Notes: generated by a model not told the origin, from the letters alone. A stretch of DNA of 12,486 bases from Desulfuromusa sp. (GCA_021157505.1 JAGGWI010000148.1:1-12486); one strand, 5' to 3'; positions 1 to 8,172 are shown, numbered from the stretch's first letter. Made by a program: numbers and translations.

Positions 1-226
1 CACCCATGGTTGGCGTCCCCTCCTTGATAAAGTGAGATTCCGGACCAACCTTACGAATCACCTGACCTATTTGCATCTTCTGCAGAGTTGCAATCATCCA
101 CGGACCAAGAATGAAAGCGATCAACAGAGCAGTAATGGTTGCATAGATCGTCCGGAAAGTGATGTAGCGAAAAACATACAGCACTGAGTACTCAGTATGA
201 AGAGGATATAAGAGGTGATATAGCAA
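1..226 (-). CDS. mraY: Phospho-MurNAc-pentapeptide transferase MraY, N-terminal part (cut by window edge)
   Basis: MraY transfers phospho-MurNAc-pentapeptide from UDP to undecaprenyl phosphate in the inner membrane, giving lipid I. Only the first 75 codons are present; the rest lies beyond the left edge. I translated it from a TTG codon at 226-224, giving MLYHLLYPLHTEYSVLYVFR and so on. A hydrophobic stretch, IYATITALLIAFILGPWMI, forms the first membrane segment (about residues 27-45). It is followed by the conserved MraY N-terminal region ending KEGTPTMG (about residues 68-75). The TTG start is supported by AAGGAG eight bases upstream, inside the end of murF, and no ATG lies near that site in frame. 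The TTG begins three bases past the murF stop, so the two genes are almost certainly co-transcribed. Family assignment is firm; the exact start is likely. Confidence 0.93.
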   Translation of the reverse strand, partial: MLYHLLYPLHTEYSVLYVFRYITFRTIYATITALLIAFILGPWMIATLQKMQIGQVIRKVGPESHFIKEGTPTMG

Positions 227-229
227 CCG

Positions 230-1624
230 CTAGTCTCCTTTCTTTTCATGCAGAGGTATATCCACCGTAGTTTTCAGGGCATCTGCTACCAACTCAAGAT
301 GAACGCCCCGTGAGCCTTTCAGAAGAATTTTGTCTCCAGATCGTTGTCGGCCATGCAGATATTTGATTGCCGCAGCAGCGTCTGGAACTTCTATTGCTTG
401 TCCGGGCTTCATCCCTGCAGCTTCTGCCCCCCGACATAGGGCTGCGGAATACTGACCAACCCCGATCAACAACTCAACCGCCCCGGCCGCTTTTGCACCC
501 AGTTCTTCATGCATTTGTACAGTACCTTCTCCCAATTCAAGCATATCGCCCAACACCGCAACCCGCCGACCCCGCCCGGTTAACGACACCAGAGCATCAA
601 GTGCGACAGCCGCTGAAAGGGGATTGGAATTATAACTATCGTCAAGCAGCAACCCGCCACAGGGAAGGGGATAAAGATCCATCCGCCCCTGAATCGCAAC
701 AAATTGAGTCAACCCGGAAACAATTTTTTCGGCAGAAACTTGCATTTCCATTGCTGCTGCAGCAGCAGCTAATGCATTGGATACGTTGTGACGACCGGGA
801 AGACGCAGTTGAACCGGGTGGCGTTGTCCCGCTATTAAAAGGTCGAAACTGACCCCCATTTTTTTATCTTTGATTGCTTCAGCTCGCACCTGAGCCTGTT
901 CTGACAAACCATAAGTGAGCTTCTTGACCCCATTGGCAACCGGCAACTGTGATACCCGGATGTCATCGAGATTGATAATGGCTGTTCCCCCCTGCAACCC
1001 GGCATAAAGTTCCCCTTTTGCCCTGGCAACACCATCCAATCCCTTTAAAGTTTCCAGGTGAGCTGCACCAATGTTGGTCATCACACCGATTGTTGGTTGA
1101 GCAATCTCAGTCAAGCGCTTTATTTCACCAAGAGCGCTAGTCCCCATCTCCAGAACCGCCCATTGATGCTGTTCTTCCAAACGGAACAGAGTTAGTGGCA
1201 AGCCGATAAGATTATTAAAGTTTCCAGCAGTTTTCAGTCCCGGAGCGACCTGCTCCATAATTTTTGCCAGCATCTCCTTGGTCGTAGTCTTTCCAGCTGA
1301 CCCGGTGATAGCGACCAACGGCCCATTGAGCTGCAAACGGCAAGCTGCGGCGATATCTCCAAGCGCCTGCAGCGTATTTTTAACCCGCACCACCGGAACA
1401 CTCAAACCGGCAATAACCTCTTCGCTCAAACAAGCTGCAGCACCGTTGTTGACTGCCTGACTGAGATAATCATGGCCGTCAAAACGCTCTCCACGCAGGG
1501 GAACAAAAAGCTCTCCGGGAGTCAGATTACGACTGTCAGTAGAGATTCCACTCAACTGACAATTGACCTTTCTGCCGGAATAATTTCCGTCAACAATTTG
1601 CGCAATCCGCTGAAGATCAAACAT
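230..1624 (-). CDS. murF: UDP-N-acetylmuramoyl-tripeptide--D-alanyl-D-alanine ligase MurF
   Basis: MurF adds D-Ala-D-Ala to UDP-MurNAc-tripeptide in the cytoplasm, using ATP, and so completes the peptidoglycan pentapeptide precursor. The 464-residue protein has the usual Mur ligase layout: an N-terminal substrate domain with SRNLTPGELFVPL (31-43), a central ATPase domain with P-loop GSAGKTTT (108-115) and LEMG (158-161), and a C-terminal domain with DDSYNSNP (328-335) and LGDMLELG (358-365). I chose the ATG at 1624-1622 rather than an upstream in-frame ATG at 1666. It is preceded by GGAG at about nine bases, and MFDLQRIAQIV matches where MurF proteins normally begin. Its first bases overlap the murE stop (ATGTTTGA), suggesting translational coupling. 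Length and motifs are all normal. Confidence 0.97.
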   Translation of the reverse strand: MFDLQRIAQIVDGNYSGRKVNCQLSGISTDSRNLTPGELFVPLRGERFDGHDYLSQAVNNGAAACLSEEVIAGLSVPVVRVKNTLQALGDIAAACRLQLNGPLVAITGSAGKTTTKEMLAKIMEQVAPGLKTAGNFNNLIGLPLTLFRLEEQHQWAVLEMGTSALGEIKRLTEIAQPTIGVMTNIGAAHLETLKGLDGVARAKGELYAGLQGGTAIINLDDIRVSQLPVANGVKKLTYGLSEQAQVRAEAIKDKKMGVSFDLLIAGQRHPVQLRLPGRHNVSNALAAAAAAMEMQVSAEKIVSGLTQFVAIQGRMDLYPLPCGGLLLDDSYNSNPLSAAVALDALVSLTGRGRRVAVLGDMLELGEGTVQMHEELGAKAAGAVELLIGVGQYSAALCRGAEAAGMKPGQAIEVPDAAAAIKYLHGRQRSGDKILLKGSRGVHLELVADALKTTVDIPLHEKKGD

Positions 1625-3146
1625 ACTTGTCAGCTCCAATTTTGCTTTCCACCATAGTTGACCCATTCAACACGCGATTCAGTTCCTCACGGTCGTCAAA
1701 GTGGATTTTTTCAGACCCAAAAATCTGGTAATCCTCATGCCCTTTACCTGCGACCAACAACAGGTCACCCTCTTCAGCAAGGTTCCCGGCGAACTCAATC
1801 GCTGCTCGGCGGTCAGGAATAACCACAAACCCATCCGCAGAGGCAGCCTGCTCTACACTCAGTTCCCGACTGTCTGCAGCTAAAGCACCGGCGCGAACTT
1901 GCTCGAGAATCATTAACGGATCCTCAGTGCGGGGGTTATCCGAAGTGAAGATTGACACGTTGGAATATTTAACCGCCACTGCAGCCATCAACGGTCGTTT
2001 CCCCTTGTCCCGATCTCCGCCACAGCCAATCACCGTCAGCACTCGTCTGGAATCGAGCTTTACCAGTGTTTTCAATGCTTGTTCCAGGGCATCTGAGGTA
2101 TGAGAATAATCAACCAGCGCTAAAATTCCCTTGCTGTTTTTGACTTTTTCTACCCTCCCAGGCACCTGAGGAGCTGCCGAGACCCCCGCGGCAATAACTT
2201 CATTACTGATTCCAAACTGCTGTGCTGTTGCCACCGCAGCCAACAGGTTGCTGACATTGAAATCACCGATCATCCCACTTTTGATAACAACGTTGCCCTG
2301 TTCGCTGGTAAAAATCCCGCTGATCTGATCGCGACTGACCGTCACTTGCTGCGGATAAACTCTGGCTCGACTATCCAGACCGAAAGAGACCCAGTCCGGG
2401 TTTTCCTGCAACAAATTGGCGCCGGAACTATCTTCACGATTTATAACCCCGATGCCGGCACCTAACAGCTCAGAAAACAGGCGGCGTTTGCTGGCAAAAT
2501 AGCGACCCAGCGTGGTGTGATAATCCAGATGATCCTGGGTGAGATTAGTAAACACTGCAGCATCAAACTTGACCCCGTCGACCCGATTTTGTTCCAACGC
2601 GTGAGACGAAACCTCAAGGATCATAACATCAGCTCCCTGCAGTCGAAATTTCGCCATCATCCGTAGTAAATCAATCGATTCTGGTGTTGTCCGTGAAGCT
2701 TCGTAGCACAACTCACCACACCGATATTCAACCGTCCCGAAGACTGCTGGAAAAAATCCTGCCTGTTTGAAGATTGCTTCCAACAAATAGGTGATGGTCG
2801 TTTTACCATTGGTCCCTGTCACACCAATGACGGGAATATCCATAGTTGGATGACCATAGAACTCAGCAGCCATAACAGCCATGGCCTGGCGGACGTTTGC
2901 GACTTTGATGTAGCAAATATTGTCTGTACAATTTTCCGGAATCTGTTCAGCAACGACAGCAGTTGCCCCTGCTTGTAGTGCCTGTGGAAGGTAATCAAAA
3001 CCATCAACCACAACCCCGGGCAGTGCAAAAAACAGCATGCCCACTTCAACTTGGCGGGAATCACAGACTAACCCCGAAATCTCCCGCTCTGCTGAGCCGA
3101 CAACCTCAAGGGGCCGTATCACTGTCAGCAGCTTTTCCAGTTTCAT
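1617..3146 (-). CDS. murE: UDP-MurNAc-L-Ala-D-Glu:meso-diaminopimelate ligase MurE
   Basis: MurE adds the third amino acid to UDP-MurNAc-L-Ala-D-Glu, with ATP hydrolysis, in the cytoplasm. In this 509-residue protein I see the N-terminal DSRQVEVGMLFFAL (29-42), P-loop GTNGKTT (111-117), TTPES (153-157), EVSSHAL (178-184), NLTQDHLDYH (201-210), the lysine expected to be carbamylated in YFASK (K220), and GCGGDRDKGKRP (374-385). DNPRTEDP (403-410) is the signature of enzymes that use meso-diaminopimelate rather than lysine, so the cell wall should be of the DAP type. The start at 3146 is preferred over an in-frame ATG at 3170 because AGGGA lies about seven bases upstream, while the earlier ATG has no ribosome site. 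The 3' end overlaps the murF start. The usual YAHTPDAL segment reads YSHTSDAL here (347-354), a mild variation. Confidence 0.97.
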   Translation of the reverse strand: MKLEKLLTVIRPLEVVGSAEREISGLVCDSRQVEVGMLFFALPGVVVDGFDYLPQALQAGATAVVAEQIPENCTDNICYIKVANVRQAMAVMAAEFYGHPTMDIPVIGVTGTNGKTTITYLLEAIFKQAGFFPAVFGTVEYRCGELCYEASRTTPESIDLLRMMAKFRLQGADVMILEVSSHALEQNRVDGVKFDAAVFTNLTQDHLDYHTTLGRYFASKRRLFSELLGAGIGVINREDSSGANLLQENPDWVSFGLDSRARVYPQQVTVSRDQISGIFTSEQGNVVIKSGMIGDFNVSNLLAAVATAQQFGISNEVIAAGVSAAPQVPGRVEKVKNSKGILALVDYSHTSDALEQALKTLVKLDSRRVLTVIGCGGDRDKGKRPLMAAVAVKYSNVSIFTSDNPRTEDPLMILEQVRAGALAADSRELSVEQAASADGFVVIPDRRAAIEFAGNLAEEGDLLLVAGKGHEDYQIFGSEKIHFDDREELNRVLNGSTMVESKIGADKYV

Positions 3147-3173
3147 AGGTTGTCCCTGTAAACCAGACATATG

Positions 3174-5126
3174 CTATGCCCCAAAACGAATCCAGGCCAA
3201 TTTTCCGTAATGGATAACTTTGCCCGGAGCTGGATGTTGTTTAATCACCTGACCGCTTCCTGAAAGTTTCAGATTCAGTTTTTTTTGTTGCATTGTCTGT
3301 AACACCTGCCGATAACTCATTCCCGAAAAATTCGGCATTCTCAGCCCATCATTTACTTTCGCATCGGGGAGCAAAATCGCTAAATCGGGTAATGGCTCTA
3401 CGGCTAATTGTTCCTTTGTCAGAGCGACAACGGTTCCCTTGGGAAGGATATTTAAATGGCTAAGGGACTGACTGGCAACTCTCGCAAAAACTGGCGCCGC
3501 AATCAATCCGCCATAGGCTTTTCCCTTTGGCTCATCAACCGTTATAGCGAGAACCAGTGCAGGGTTATCTGCAGGGACAAAGCCGATAAATGAGGAAACC
3601 CGCTTATCTGGCGAATAACCACCGGTCACCATGTCAACCTTTTGAGCCGTACCAGTTTTTCCGGCCACTCGATATCCAGCTAGCGCAGCCCTGGTACCGG
3701 TCCCGCCAGGCTCAGTCACGGACACCATCATCTCCCTAACCTGCCGCGCAGTTTTTTCTGAGATAACCCGGCGGCGTACCTGGGGGAGTCGTTTTTCCAC
3801 CAGTTGTCCATCGGCAGTCGTTATTTTTTCAACCAGATAGGGTTCCATCAGCAAACCACCGTTAGCAATAGTAGCCATAGCAACTGCCATTTGAATTGGG
3901 GTAACACTCAATCCCTGACCAAAAGAAATTGCCGCCAGGTCAATTTCAAACCAGCGTGATGGGGATCGAACTATCCCTACTGCTTCCCCGGGAAGATCAA
4001 GTCCGGTTCGCTCTCCAAATCCAAAGTTGCGGATATAAGAATAATACTTCTCCCGCTCCAACGTCTTGCCCAGCTTTGCAAAACCTATATTACTGCTGAA
4101 TTTAAGAGTCTCTTTCAAGCTTAATTTTTTGAATTTTTTATGGTCACGGATGGTTTTACCGCCAACAGAATAGCGTCCGTTTTCACAATATATTTTTTTA
4201 CCCGGTCGCACCAAGCCTTCCTCTAAAACTGCCGCCAACAAAAATGGCTTAAAGGTTGATCCTGGTTCATACATATCGCATACAGCTCGATTGCGGCGCT
4301 CAGCAGCCTGGTGTCGCCCCGCCCTATTCGGGTTATAATCAGGCTGGCTGGCCATCGCCAGAATCCGCCCGCTGGCGGGTTCCAACATAACAATGGTCCC
4401 ACCAACAGCACCGGTTTCACGAACAACCTTAGCCAGCTCTTTTTCTGCAACATATTGCAGCGACCGATCCAAGGTTAGAAAGAGATTATGTCCAGCCACT
4501 CCACCTTGAACCAGCTGGTCTGCTGATGCCAGCCCCCGGCCTCTGGCATCGTGTAATGACACCAGTCGCCCCGAAGTCCCCTGTAAAGGCTGATCATACT
4601 CCAGCTCAATCCCTTCAAGTCCATTGGGATCCAGTCCGGTAAAACCCAGGACGTGTGCGGCAATGCTGGCTTGCGGGTAGTAACGCTTACGTTCAGTTAC
4701 AAACTGCAGTCCGTAGATTTTCAGATTGCGAATATCCTCAGCAACCTCAGGATCAAGTTTCCGCTGTAACCAGACAAAACGCTTCTTTGAAGAGAGCAAC
4801 TGGAACAACTCTTTCTTTGAACTTTTCAATAACTTCCCCAGCTGTCCAGCGACTTGCCGGGGATCTTTAATTAAAGTTGGATCAGCATAGAGCGATTCAG
4901 CGACCAGACTCACAGCAAGAGGGTCCCCCCGGCTATCAAAGATACTTCCTCGCTGTGGTGCCAGTTTGACAACCCGTTGCCGTTGTTGATCGGCTCGGTT
5001 TTGCAGCTCTGGGGCATGCACGACCTGAAGATAATAGGCACGCCCGGCAATGGTTAAAAATGCCAGGATGAACAGAGCACCAAATAAGCGGATGCGGATA
5101 TGAATTCCACGGTCCGTTAACGCCAT
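3174..5126 (-). CDS. ftsI: Division-specific peptidoglycan transpeptidase FtsI (PBP3 class) with C-terminal PASTA domain
   Basis: This is a class B penicillin-binding protein that cross-links septal peptidoglycan from the periplasmic face of the inner membrane, working with FtsW and the FtsQLB group. The 650-residue protein has a short cytoplasmic tail, one membrane anchor (about 13-31, LFGALFILAFLTIAGRAYY), a dimerization or pedestal region starting near APQRGSIFDSRG (56-67), and a transpeptidase domain. The catalytic motifs are complete: STFK (serine 290, lysine 293), SSN (344-346) and KTGT (490-493). Residues about 595-650 (MPNFSGMSYRQVLQTMQQKK and following) form one PASTA domain. That domain is absent from E. 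coli FtsI but known in FtsI/SpoVD-like proteins of Gram-positives and some delta-proteobacteria. The gene starts one base after the ftsL stop. I call it FtsI rather than SpoVD because it lies between ftsL and murE in a Gram-negative dcw cluster. Confidence 0.95.
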   Translation of the reverse strand: MALTDRGIHIRIRLFGALFILAFLTIAGRAYYLQVVHAPELQNRADQQRQRVVKLAPQRGSIFDSRGDPLAVSLVAESLYADPTLIKDPRQVAGQLGKLLKSSKKELFQLLSSKKRFVWLQRKLDPEVAEDIRNLKIYGLQFVTERKRYYPQASIAAHVLGFTGLDPNGLEGIELEYDQPLQGTSGRLVSLHDARGRGLASADQLVQGGVAGHNLFLTLDRSLQYVAEKELAKVVRETGAVGGTIVMLEPASGRILAMASQPDYNPNRAGRHQAAERRNRAVCDMYEPGSTFKPFLLAAVLEEGLVRPGKKIYCENGRYSVGGKTIRDHKKFKKLSLKETLKFSSNIGFAKLGKTLEREKYYSYIRNFGFGERTGLDLPGEAVGIVRSPSRWFEIDLAAISFGQGLSVTPIQMAVAMATIANGGLLMEPYLVEKITTADGQLVEKRLPQVRRRVISEKTARQVREMMVSVTEPGGTGTRAALAGYRVAGKTGTAQKVDMVTGGYSPDKRVSSFIGFVPADNPALVLAITVDEPKGKAYGGLIAAPVFARVASQSLSHLNILPKGTVVALTKEQLAVEPLPDLAILLPDAKVNDGLRMPNFSGMSYRQVLQTMQQKKLNLKLSGSGQVIKQHPAPGKVIHYGKLAWIRFGA

Positions 5127-5127
5127 A

Positions 5128-5445
5128 TTACTCTACCCTGATGATTTGTCCGGGTGACGGGGTACGCAACCCCAGATCTTTTCTGGCCAGTCTCTCAATC
5201 CGCTCGTCTCGGGATAAAAAAGCAGCTTCCATTTTCAGCTCTGTGATCTGCTGTTCATGGCTACGAATGTCACGTTCCATGCTGGAAATACTATATTCAA
5301 GATTGATCGCATGGATCCGCGACCAGACAAACAGTAAGGAGAGCAGGGAAACCAGTATAATTGCCACAAAAACCGATGAAAGGCGGGGACGGTAAAATGA
5401 AATTTCAGTGATTTTAATTGTTGCATGAGATACCGCTTCTGACAT
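5128..5445 (-). CDS. ftsL: Cell division protein FtsL
   Basis: FtsL is a small bitopic divisome protein that pairs with FtsB through a periplasmic coiled coil and, with FtsQ, activates septal synthesis by FtsWI. The 105-residue product has a short cytoplasmic N-terminus, one membrane helix (about 24-45, SVFVAIILVSLLSLLFVW), and a heptad-rich segment (about 48-78) with ISSMERDIRSHEQQITELK. The tail contains the conserved ERIERLARKDLGLRTPSPGQ (81-100). The family has low sequence identity, so the call rests on size, topology and position between rsmH and ftsI. AAGGG lies about eight bases before the ATG. It ends one base before ftsI. Confidence 0.9.
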   Translation of the reverse strand: MSEAVSHATIKITEISFYRPRLSSVFVAIILVSLLSLLFVWSRIHAINLEYSISSMERDIRSHEQQITELKMEAAFLSRDERIERLARKDLGLRTPSPGQIIRVE

Positions 5446-5474
5446 TTAGTGACCCTTTCCTTTTCCACGCTTGA

Positions 5475-6416
5475 TTAGCAGCGTTCAACCGCCCTCAAGA
5501 TGGCACTGCGAGAACGAGCATTTTGATCGATTTCATCGTCCCCGGCCTTCACCCCTCGGCGGGTTAAAACTTTTACGATGGGAACATTGTGACATTGGCA
5601 GACCGGCAAACGGGGGGGACAGATACAACCTTGAGCTTTCTTGCGAAACAGGTGCTTGACAATTCGATCTTCAAGCGAATGAAAGCTGATCACAACCAGC
5701 CGACCACCTGGCTTCAGTAACGAGATTCCAATTTCTACTCCCCGCTCCAGCTGTCCAAGTTCATCATTAACGTAGATCCTCAACGCCTGGAAGACTCGGG
5801 TTGCCGGATGAATCCGACTTGGCTTCCGCCCTCCGGGAATCGCCTGACGAACCAGCTCGGCCAGCTCTCCAGTTTTTGTTAATGGACTTTCCTGCCGCTG
5901 TGCAACAATCTTTCGAACAATTCTCCGGCTGTAACGCTCTTCACCATACTCAAAAAATATACGGAGCAATTCGGCCTCTTCGGTCTGATTGACAACGTCT
6001 GCGGCAGTGATTCCCGTTGTTGGATTCATGCGCATATCAAGAGGGGCGTCATGGCGGAAAGAGAAGCCCCGTTCCGGGGTGTCAAGCTGGTGGGAGGAAA
6101 CCCCGAGATCAAGCAGCATACCGTCGAGACTGTCAGAGCCAAGTTGTTGTAGAATCTGATCAGCCTGATCAAAAGTTGCATGGTGCAAACTGACCCTGTC
6201 TCCGTAAGGAGACAGCACTTCAGCAGCTTCTCGCAATGCAGCAGGATCTCGATCCAGACCGATCAAGCGGCTACCTGCAGCAGCCTCAAGAATTAAACGC
6301 GCGTGGCCAGCACCACCAAGGGTACCATCCAGATAAACACCGTCAGTCATTGGCTGCAACCAGTGCAGAACTTCCTTCGGCATCACTGACAGATGCTCAA
6401 AAGAGGCTTGCTGCAT
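5475..6416 (-). CDS. rsmH: 16S rRNA (cytosine1402-N4)-methyltransferase RsmH (MraW)
   Basis: RsmH methylates N4 of C1402 in 16S rRNA using S-adenosylmethionine, tuning decoding in the ribosomal P site. The 313-residue protein carries the SAM-binding motif DGTLGGAGH (30-38), GLDRDP (53-58), LLDLGVSSHQLD (101-112), RGFSFRHDAPLDMRMN (116-131) and SFHSLEDR (244-251). It ends with a typical RSRSAILRAVER tail. A four-cysteine patch (C264, C266, C273, C275, as CICPPRLPVCQC) is common in this family. Translation starts two bases after the mraZ stop. The ribosome site is weak (only GGGC), so expression is probably coupled to mraZ translation. The length is normal. Confidence 0.97.
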   Translation of the reverse strand: MQQASFEHLSVMPKEVLHWLQPMTDGVYLDGTLGGAGHARLILEAAAGSRLIGLDRDPAALREAAEVLSPYGDRVSLHHATFDQADQILQQLGSDSLDGMLLDLGVSSHQLDTPERGFSFRHDAPLDMRMNPTTGITAADVVNQTEEAELLRIFFEYGEERYSRRIVRKIVAQRQESPLTKTGELAELVRQAIPGGRKPSRIHPATRVFQALRIYVNDELGQLERGVEIGISLLKPGGRLVVISFHSLEDRIVKHLFRKKAQGCICPPRLPVCQCHNVPIVKVLTRRGVKAGDDEIDQNARSRSAILRAVERC

Positions 6417-6418
6417 AA

Positions 6419-6862
6419 CTAAAAGCCCAAATCCGCCTGCCCCTGAGCATCCTCATCCAACATCGATTCAGACGCAGCGGCAATCAAGGAGTGAGCATGC
6501 TGGCTCCAGATTTCAATTTTTTCAAACATGCCAATAACCACGACATCTTTATCCAGTCGGGCGTGTTCACGTAGCGATTGGGGAACTTGAATCCGCCCCT
6601 GGGCATTAAAAGAACATTCTTTTGCCGGAGCAATCCGGTTGCGCAAGTTGGCTTCACGCTTGGGGCCTGCCTGCATAGCAAAAACATTCGCACAGATCTC
6701 TTCCCAACGACTGGGGGGATAAGCAACCAACCCATTTTTATAGCGGGTCACAACCAACCCCTCAGATTCATATTTTTGCCGCAGTTCGTCTCTGAAAGGT
6801 GCCGGGATACTGACCCGACCCTTCAAATCGATACTGACATTATATTCACCGGAAAATTTCAT
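6419..6862 (-). CDS. mraZ: Transcriptional regulator MraZ (AbrB-like double domain)
   Basis: MraZ is a ring-forming DNA-binding protein that binds tandem repeats upstream of its own gene and represses the dcw operon. This 147-residue protein has two tandem swapped-hairpin AbrB-like halves. The first DXXXR motif is DLKGR (12-16); the second reads NAQGR (86-90), with asparagine in place of the usual aspartate. I prefer the ATG at 6862-6860 (MKFSGEYNVSIDLKG) because MraZ proteins normally begin with this sequence. A GTG at 6880 would add six residues (VSSGVN) drawn from the repeat DNA itself. The only ribosome site for the ATG is a weak GTGG about seven bases upstream, and it lies inside the last repeat copy. 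MraZ bound there would also cover the translation start region. The gene is first in the operon. Confidence 0.96.
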   Translation of the reverse strand: MKFSGEYNVSIDLKGRVSIPAPFRDELRQKYESEGLVVTRYKNGLVAYPPSRWEEICANVFAMQAGPKREANLRNRIAPAKECSFNAQGRIQVPQSLREHARLDKDVVVIGMFEKIEIWSQHAHSLIAAASESMLDEDAQGQADLGF

Positions 6863-6863
6863 A

Positions 6864-6890
6864 TTGACACCACTTGACACCTTTTGACAC
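6864..6890 (-). promoter_or_regulatory. Probable MraZ operator: three tandem repeats at 10-bp period
   Basis: On the minus strand GTGTCAA occurs three times at an exact 10-bp spacing (plus-strand TTGACAC at 6864-6870, 6874-6880 and 6884-6890). A degraded fourth copy, TTGATA, is at 6895-6900. The array begins one base upstream of the mraZ ATG and lies just downstream of the -10 box, so it would sit in the transcribed leader. MraZ is known to bind short direct repeats one helical turn apart (TGGGN with 5-bp spacers in E. coli; AAAGTG-type boxes in Mycoplasma). Period, copy number and place fit, but the GTGTC core differs from the E. coli box. Assignment to MraZ is inference. Confidence 0.75.
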
Positions 6891-6902
6891 TAAGTTGATA
6901 GA

Positions 6903-6931
6903 AATATAGCGATGCAATCAATAACTGTCAA
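6903..6931 (-). promoter_or_regulatory. Sigma70-type promoter of the mraZ (dcw) operon
   Basis: Reading the minus strand, a perfect -35 box TTGACA (6931-6926) is followed after 17 bases by TATATT (6908-6903), a five-of-six match to the -10 consensus. Transcription should start near 6896, giving a leader of about 34 bases before the mraZ ATG that is mostly the repeat array. No other comparably good promoter was seen within the downstream genes. Confidence 0.8.
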
Positions 6932-7059
6932 GCAGTAATACAGATTAAAAGACGATTATTTGTTCTAAAAAATGTTGCTATGACGGGGTGTTGTCTCTAA
7001 TGAAGAGAACCGGAGGGGGAAGGATATTCTGGAACAGGACGACATTATGGGTATTATCG

Positions 7060-8172
7060 TCATAATTGTTCTAAAACCTTTTCAACTTTACGGATTTCAA
7101 CATCTCCAGCTTTGTATTCTCGTTTCAGATTTCCAACAATCTGCAGCGCCACAAAAGGATAGCGCTGGCGAAAATAAATCAGGTTTTTGTCTGGTTTGCT
7201 ATCCGCTGCCTTAACTTCAATCATCTTTTCGACAACATTATTTTCAACAATGCAAAAATCGACTTCTTTACCGTCTTTGGTTCTAAGATAATGCAACATA
7301 ACCTCACATCCACTACGATCTTCTCGCTCGAGAACATGCTTATACAAACTTATGGCAACTGCATTTTCTAAAATGGCACCATTATCACCTACCACCATCC
7401 CCTGATCATAAAAATATAGTTTCGGTTCTTTCAGGATAGATCGGGCAATGTTTTTTGAAAACGGTGTGACCCGAAAAACGATAAACAGCGCTTCGAGAGT
7501 TTGAATGTATTTTTTAACGGTATTGGGGGCAAGTTGCAAATCCTCAGCAAGGGATTTATAGGAAATTGGCGAACCAACTCGGCGGCGCAACATGTCCAGT
7601 AATAATTGAATGGAGCGCAGATCGTTCACCCGTTCAAAATCAAGGATATCGGTACGAATCAGGCTATCGGTATATTGCCGTCGCCAGCGGTCAGCTTCAA
7701 CATCACTATGAGCCAGGAACGGCTCAGGAAAACCACCCCGTTTCAGATAAACACTAAAATCAAAAGACTCGCCAATATGGTGTAATTCAGCAGGGCTAAA
7801 GGGAAGGAGTCGATGAGCGAAATAACGTCCGGCAAGTGAATCACCCGCCTGGCTAAATGTTTGCAATCGCGCGCTACCGGTAACAAGTATATGTTGGGTG
7901 GTTTTTGTATCAAATACCCCTTTAAGCCAACTCTTCCAACCCGTCATTTTGTGTAATTCATCAAAGATAAGCAGGTCAACATCATCGAGCCACGCATATT
8001 GCTCAATAATGCTACGATCATCATAGTGATCATAGTTCAGGTAAAGAGGGTTTTTGTATGTAGCAGAAATTTTACGTGCCAGCCACGTTTTTCCCACCTG
8101 CCTCGGACCAACCAGAAAAACCATCTTCTTTTTTAAGTCATCCAGAATATTTTGTTGTTGCGATCTCCTCAT
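7060..8172 (-). CDS. AAA+ ATPase with C-terminal DUF4143 domain
   Basis: This belongs to the widespread AAA_14/DUF4143 family of predicted ATPases, whose cellular function is largely unknown. The 370-residue protein has a Walker A GPRQVGKT (22-29), Walker B LLIFDE (67-72) and a sensor-like LVTGSAR (96-102). A winged-helix-like segment follows around 185-235 (SPISYKSLAEDLQLAPNTVK). The C-terminal part contains GKEVDF (301-306) and IEVK (318-321), which resemble a PD-(D/E)XK nuclease-type core seen in DUF4143; whether it cuts DNA is not known. The start is uncertain. I chose the ATG at 8172; an ATG at 8187 and a TTG at 8199 are in frame, and none has a good ribosome site. The gene is not linked to dcw function and is a frequent accessory gene, so horizontal acquisition is likely. 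It appears intact. Confidence 0.85.
   Translation of the reverse strand: MRRSQQQNILDDLKKKMVFLVGPRQVGKTWLARKISATYKNPLYLNYDHYDDRSIIEQYAWLDDVDLLIFDELHKMTGWKSWLKGVFDTKTTQHILVTGSARLQTFSQAGDSLAGRYFAHRLLPFSPAELHHIGESFDFSVYLKRGGFPEPFLAHSDVEADRWRRQYTDSLIRTDILDFERVNDLRSIQLLLDMLRRRVGSPISYKSLAEDLQLAPNTVKKYIQTLEALFIVFRVTPFSKNIARSILKEPKLYFYDQGMVVGDNGAILENAVAISLYKHVLEREDRSGCEVMLHYLRTKDGKEVDFCIVENNVVEKMIEVKAADSKPDKNLIYFRQRYPFVALQIVGNLKREYKAGDVEIRKVEKVLEQL

Noticed and set aside
367..852. 161-codon plus-strand reading frame
   Set aside because: Antisense to the well-supported murF; composition is that of a reverse-frame shadow and there is no ribosome site.
6864..6890. Triple TTGACA read on the plus strand as stacked -35 boxes
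   Set aside because: No well-spaced -10 box follows on the plus strand and no plus-strand gene starts downstream; the exact 10-bp period next to mraZ fits an operator better.
7041..7066. Inverted repeat ATTATG / CATAAT at the ATPase stop as a terminator
   Set aside because: The arms are only six AT-rich base pairs with an 11-base loop and no T run follows on either strand.
7045..7212. Plus-strand frame starting MGIIVIIVLKPFQL
   Set aside because: The hydrophobic start is suggestive, but nearly all of it is antisense to the ATPase gene and it has no good ribosome site.
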